This document shows, in pieces, positions 58,657-64,000 of a DNA stretch of 64,000 bases. Location: positions 270,745-334,744 of the forward strand of contig NZ_BMMK01000001.1 in assembly GCF_014645795.1 (NCBI RefSeq), given 5' to 3'. The stretch's first letter is position 1, and each line of letters begins with the position of its first letter. A model generated the notes under the pieces. That model searched no databases, was not told where the DNA came from, and saw nothing but the letters and a program-made list of their open reading frames with translations. Source of the stretch: Longimycelium tulufanense. Its GTDB lineage: Bacteria > Actinomycetota > Actinomycetes > Mycobacteriales > Pseudonocardiaceae. Made by a program: the position numbers and the translations under genes.

Positions 58657-60303
58657 ATGGCGGAGCTGACGATCTCGTCGGACGAGATCCGCAGTGCGAT
58701 CGAGAACTACGTCTCCAGCTACTCCCCGGAGGTCGGCCGGGAGGAGGTCGGGGTCGTCACCGACGCCGGTGACGGCATCGCCCATGTCGAGGGCCTGCCC
58801 TCGGCGATGACCAACGAGCTGCTGGAGTTCCACGGTGGCGTGCTGGGTGTCGCGCTCAACCTGGACCCCCGCGAGATCGGCACGGTCATCCTCGGTGACT
58901 TCGAGTCCATCGAGGAGGGCCAGGAGGCCAAGCGCACCGGCCAGGTGCTGTCCGTGCCGGTGGGCGACGGCTTCCTCGGCCGGGTGGTGAACCCGCTGGG
59001 CCAGCCGATCGACGGGCTCGGCGAGATCGTCGCCGAGGACCGGCGCGTGCTGGAGCTGCAGGCCGCGTCCGTGATGCAGCGGCAGCCGGTGAAGGAGCCG
59101 CTGCAGACCGGCATCAAGGTCATCGACTCGCAGACCCCGATCGGCCGGGGCCAGCGGCAGCTGATCATCGGCGACCGCAAGACCGGGAAGACCGCGGTCT
59201 GCGTCGACACGATCCTCAACCAGAAGCAGAACTGGGAGACCGGCGACCCGCAGCAGCAGGTGCGCTGCATCTACGTCGCGGTCGGCCAGAAGGGCTCCAC
59301 GATCGCTGCGGTCCGAAAGACGCTCGAGGACGCCGGCGCGATGGCCTACACCACCATCGTCGCCGCCCCGGCCTCGGACTCGGCCGGCTTCAAGTGGCTG
59401 GCGCCCTACACCGGCTCCGCGCTGGGCCAGCACTGGATGTACCAGGGCAAGCACGTCCTGATCATCTTCGACGACCTGACCAAGCAGGCCGAGGCATACC
59501 GGGCGATCTCCCTGCTGCTGCGCCGCCCGCCGGGCCGCGAGGCCTACCCGGGCGACGTGTTCTACCTGCACTCGCGGTTGCTGGAGCGCTGCGCCAAGCT
59601 CTCCGACGACCTGGGTGGCGGCTCGATGACCGGCCTACCGATCATCGAGACCAAGGCCAACGACGTGTCGGCCTACATCCCGACCAACGTCATCTCCATC
59701 ACCGACGGCCAGTGCTTCCTGGAGTCCGACCTGTTCAACCAGGGCGTCCGGCCGGCGATGAACTACGGCATCTCGGTGTCCCGGGTCGGTGGCTCCGCGC
59801 AGGTCAAGGCGATGCGGAAGGTCGCCGGCTCGCTGCGGCTGGAGCTGTCGCAGTACCGGGAGCTGGAGGCGTTCGCCGCGTTCGCATCCGACCTGGACGA
59901 GGCGTCCAAGGCCCAGCTAGAGCGGGGTATGCGGCTGGTCGAGCTGCTCAAGCAGCCGCAGTACAGCCCGTTCCCGGTCCAGGAGCAGGTCGTCTCGATC
60001 TTCACCGGTACCAGGGGGCACCTGGACTCGGTCCCGGTGGAGGACGTCCGCCGGTTCGAGGCCGAGCTGCTGGACTACATTCGGCGCAACCACGCCGGCA
60101 TCCTGAGCGAGATCAAGGAGACCAAGCAGCTCTCCGACGAGAACGAGGAGCGGCTGGTGGACGCGATCAACGCGTTCAAGCAGCAGTTCACCACCACGTC
60201 GGGCGTCTCGGTGGTCAACGAGCCGGAGGCCGAGGCGATGGAGGCCAGCAAGGTCGGCCAGGAGTCGGTGAAGGTGCACAAGCCGGCCCCGAGCAAGAAG
60301 TGA
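58657..60303 (+). CDS. atpA: ATP synthase subunit alpha
   Basis: The 548-aa product has Walker [16 protein letters not shown], the DYSGVGRE-type region [20 protein letters not shown], and the C-terminal domain of catalytic-site-adjacent alpha subunits. ATG 58657 is chosen over an upstream in-frame start because it matches the family's usual length and has GAGGCAGGA before it. The C-terminal extension ([18 protein letters not shown]) is the actinobacterial type that suppresses ATP hydrolysis in mycobacteria. Confidence 0.97.
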   Translation: MAELTISSDEIRSAIENYVSSYSPEVGREEVGVVTDAGDGIAHVEGLPSAMTNELLEFHGGVLGVALNLDPREIGTVILGDFESIEEGQEAKRTGQVLSVPVGDGFLGRVVNPLGQPIDGLGEIVAEDRRVLELQAASVMQRQPVKEPLQTGIKVIDSQTPIGRGQRQLIIGDRKTGKTAVCVDTILNQKQNWETGDPQQQVRCIYVAVGQKGSTIAAVRKTLEDAGAMAYTTIVAAPASDSAGFKWLAPYTGSALGQHWMYQGKHVLIIFDDLTKQAEAYRAISLLLRRPPGREAYPGDVFYLHSRLLERCAKLSDDLGGGSMTGLPIIETKANDVSAYIPTNVISITDGQCFLESDLFNQGVRPAMNYGISVSRVGGSAQVKAMRKVAGSLRLELSQYRELEAFAAFASDLDEASKAQLERGMRLVELLKQPQYSPFPVQEQVVSIFTGTRGHLDSVPVEDVRRFEAELLDYIRRNHAGILSEIKETKQLSDENEERLVDAINAFKQQFTTTSGVSVVNEPEAEAMEASKVGQESVKVHKPAPSKK

Positions 60304-60314
60304 GCTGACGCCAG

Positions 60315-62676
<2,362 letters not shown>

Positions 62677-62688
62677 GCTGACGACGCA

Positions 62689-62733
62689 GCACGAGGGCCG
62701 GGTTCGCCGTGGCGGCGGCCCGGCCCTTCGTGC
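62689..62733 (+). terminator. stem-loop between atpD and atpC
   Basis: GCACGAGGGCCGGG pairs with CCCGGCCCTTCGTGC (one bulged T) around a 16-base loop. It may lower atpC expression relative to the rest of the operon or mark an mRNA processing site. Confidence 0.55.
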
Positions 62734-62896
62734 GTATAGACAGCGGGGTCGGTGCGATCCCGGGTGTCCGCGATACCGGTGGCCCGGGGCCGGCCGGGCC
62801 CCCGACGGGTCGGGCGGGCGTTTCGCCTGGGACGGCGTCGGTCCCTTCCCCGGCCTCCATTAGACTCTGCGAGGACGACCGACGAAGGAGAAGCGC

Positions 62897-63265
62897 GTGG
62901 CCGAGATGTCCGTCCAGCTGGTGGCGGTCGAGCGCCGTCTGTGGTCCGGTAAGGCGTCCATGGTGGTCGCGCAGACGACCGAGGGTGAGATCGGCATCCT
63001 GCCGGGGCACGAGCCGGTGCTGGGCCAGCTGGTGGAGGGCGGCGTCGTCCGGATCACCGAGACCAGCGGGGACGTGGTGACCGCCGCGGTGCACGGCGGC
63101 TTCCTGTCGGTGACCGGAGCGGGCGTCAGCGTGCTCGCCGAGGCCGCGGAACTCGCCCACGAGATCGACGTCGAGCGGGCCAGGGAGGAGCTGACTCGCG
63201 GCGACGAGGAGGCCAGGGCACGAGCCATCGCCCGGCTTCGGGCCGCCGGACACCCGGTCGCCTGA
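62897..63265 (+). CDS. atpC: ATP synthase subunit epsilon
   Basis: The 122-aa product contains [40 protein letters not shown] and a C-terminal helical part ([20 protein letters not shown]). Epsilon couples rotation and inhibits hydrolysis. GTG 62897 follows CGAAGGAGAAG. Confidence 0.95.
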   Translation: MAEMSVQLVAVERRLWSGKASMVVAQTTEGEIGILPGHEPVLGQLVEGGVVRITETSGDVVTAAVHGGFLSVTGAGVSVLAEAAELAHEIDVERAREELTRGDEEARARAIARLRAAGHPVA

Positions 63266-63286
63266 GTCGCGCGGGCGGGCCGGGCC

Positions 63287-63721
63287 GTGTGGATCGCCGA
63301 GATCGCCGGGGTGGTCCTCTTCGCGGTGTCCGTCGTGCTCGCCCTGCTCGCCTGGCGTCGGTTGCGTCTGCTCCGGCAGGGCGGGGTCGACGTGGCCCTG
63401 CGCCGCGACCGGGTGGACGTCACCGGTCGCGGCTGGCACCTGGGCATCGCCCGTTACCGCGGTGACGAGTTCGTCTGGTACCGCATCCTGAGCCTGCGCT
63501 CCGGCCCGGACCGGGTGCTGCGGCGGGACGGCCTGGAGATTGCCACCCGGCGGGAGCCCAGCGGCCCGGAGACCTACGGCATGCCGGCCGGTGCCACGGT
63601 GCTGACCTGCCGGGACGGCAGCGGGCCGGTGGAGCTGGCGATGGGGCCGGACGCGTTGACCGGCTTCCTGTCCTGGCTGGAGTCGGCGCCCCCGGGTCGC
63701 CGGGTCCCCTGGGCCTCCTAG
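63287..63721 (+). CDS. DUF2550 membrane-anchored protein
   Basis: The 144-aa product has one N-terminal helix (IAGVVLFAVSVVLALLAW) and a basic, beta-rich cytoplasmic part (RGWHLGIARYRGDEFVWYRI, LSLRSGPDRVLRRDGLEIA). DUF2550 proteins follow atpC in many actinobacteria (Rv1312 in M. tuberculosis); the function is unknown. Start GTG 63287. Confidence 0.85.
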   Translation: MWIAEIAGVVLFAVSVVLALLAWRRLRLLRQGGVDVALRRDRVDVTGRGWHLGIARYRGDEFVWYRILSLRSGPDRVLRRDGLEIATRREPSGPETYGMPAGATVLTCRDGSGPVELAMGPDALTGFLSWLESAPPGRRVPWAS

Positions 63722-63790
63722 GGCTCGGGGCCTCCCCGGCCCTCGGGCATGGCTTCCCCGGGTCCCGGCCGTGACGCGGCCCGGCCGACG

Positions 63791-63861
63791 GGCCCCGTAG
63801 CTCACGGGAGAGAGCACCACCCTCCGCAGGGGCGGGTGCGCAGGTTCGAATCCCGGGGGCA
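63791..63861 (+). pseudogene. tRNA-Arg-like sequence, degenerate
   Basis: This stretch resembles tRNA-Arg(CCG): acceptor GGCCCCG/CGGGGGC (one mismatch), D arm GCTC/GAGC, CTCCG in the anticodon loop, and GCAGG-TTCGAAT in the T arm. But the 3' T stem has only CC before the acceptor (three bases missing against CCTGC), and the anticodon stem has mismatches. It is probably a decayed tRNA or an old attachment-site fragment. Confidence 0.55.
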
Positions 63862-64000
63862 CCCCAACGCTTCATCGCCTTCCCGCCCGGGGACGCGCGG
63901 CCGGGTCGCCGCCGGGTGCGGCCCGCCTCAGGCGGGCCGGCCGAGGCTGGGGCGAACCGGGCGTGGCACGGACCCGCGCGGGAAGGGTTGGCAGCCGCGG
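63862..64000. other. end of window, nothing recognised
   Basis: No gene or site is recognised after the tRNA-like sequence; the DNA is GC-rich without a ribosome-binding site or promoter. Confidence 0.4.

Noticed and set aside
63791-63861. Functional tRNA call
   Set aside because: The T stem is three bases short and the anticodon stem has mismatches; listed as degenerate instead.

Overview
The window is GC-rich actinobacterial DNA. From about 30 kb onward the gene order is argS-lysA-hom-thrC-thrB-rho-rpmE-prfA-prmC-tsaC-(glyA)-wecA-atpI-like-atpBEFHAGDC-DUF2550. This is the arrangement known from Mycobacterium tuberculosis (Rv1292-Rv1312) and its relatives. The separate atpF and long atpH (not the mycobacterial b-delta fusion), together with the kind of integrative elements present, suggest a filamentous actinomycete, perhaps of the Pseudonocardiales. 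No species is claimed.

The left half (1 to about 29.9 kb) is accessory DNA stacked on a tRNA-Arg(CCG) gene. A partial element fills 1-9256: small membrane-protein genes on the minus strand, a three-palindrome operator, an XRE/DUF5753 regulator with a DUF397 partner, a two-TM protein of unlike composition, two replication-relaxation proteins (one frameshifted), and a large serine integrase. The integrase ORF runs into a 52-bp copy of the tRNA 3' half. A second element spans 9205-29893 between two identical 52-bp cores and has the layout of an actinomycete integrative and conjugative element (AICE): tyrosine integrase and Xis beside the intact tRNA, a P-loop replication ATPase, a D12 adenine methylase, WhiB, a Gp37/Gp68-like protein, a GGDEF protein, a MazG-like protein, a TraB/FtsK translocase, a DUF2637 spread-type protein, and about a dozen small proteins, several with zinc-ribbon cysteine pairs.

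Three structures in this element stand out. (1) A MazF-type toxin-antitoxin pair sits between 316-bp inverted repeats (9593-10950). Each arm contains a 257-bp quasi-palindromic unit full of ACCCGC/GCGGGT, and a diverged third copy of that unit forms the 3' end of the replication ATPase gene. (2) A 76-78-bp leader (hairpin plus ribosome-binding site) is repeated before four genes of the small-protein operon, with architectural cousins before two more. (3) A minus-strand operon encodes a GntR-kinase fusion, a guanylate-kinase-like protein and a dihydrodipicolinate-synthase-like aldolase; the end of the last gene is overwritten by the toxin-antitoxin cassette. A cluster of GGTCGCG/CGCGACC heptamers just after traB is a good candidate for the cis-acting transfer locus.

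The right half is chromosome. A cation-efflux transporter and a frameshifted ROK regulator follow the tRNA. A divergent minus-strand block holds acyl-CoA dehydrogenase, DUF305 and DUF3105 genes. Then comes the lysine/threonine operon with overlapping start and stop codons, rho, translation-termination genes, threonylcarbamoyl-AMP synthase, serine hydroxymethyltransferase, the first enzyme of lipid-linked cell-wall sugar synthesis, and the complete F1Fo ATP synthase operon. A degenerate tRNA-Arg-like sequence lies just beyond. Three genes (3562-4910, 14192-14322, 31389-32644) each look broken by a single missing base, so either real decay or base-calling errors should be considered. All family assignments come from reading the sequence; no database search was run.
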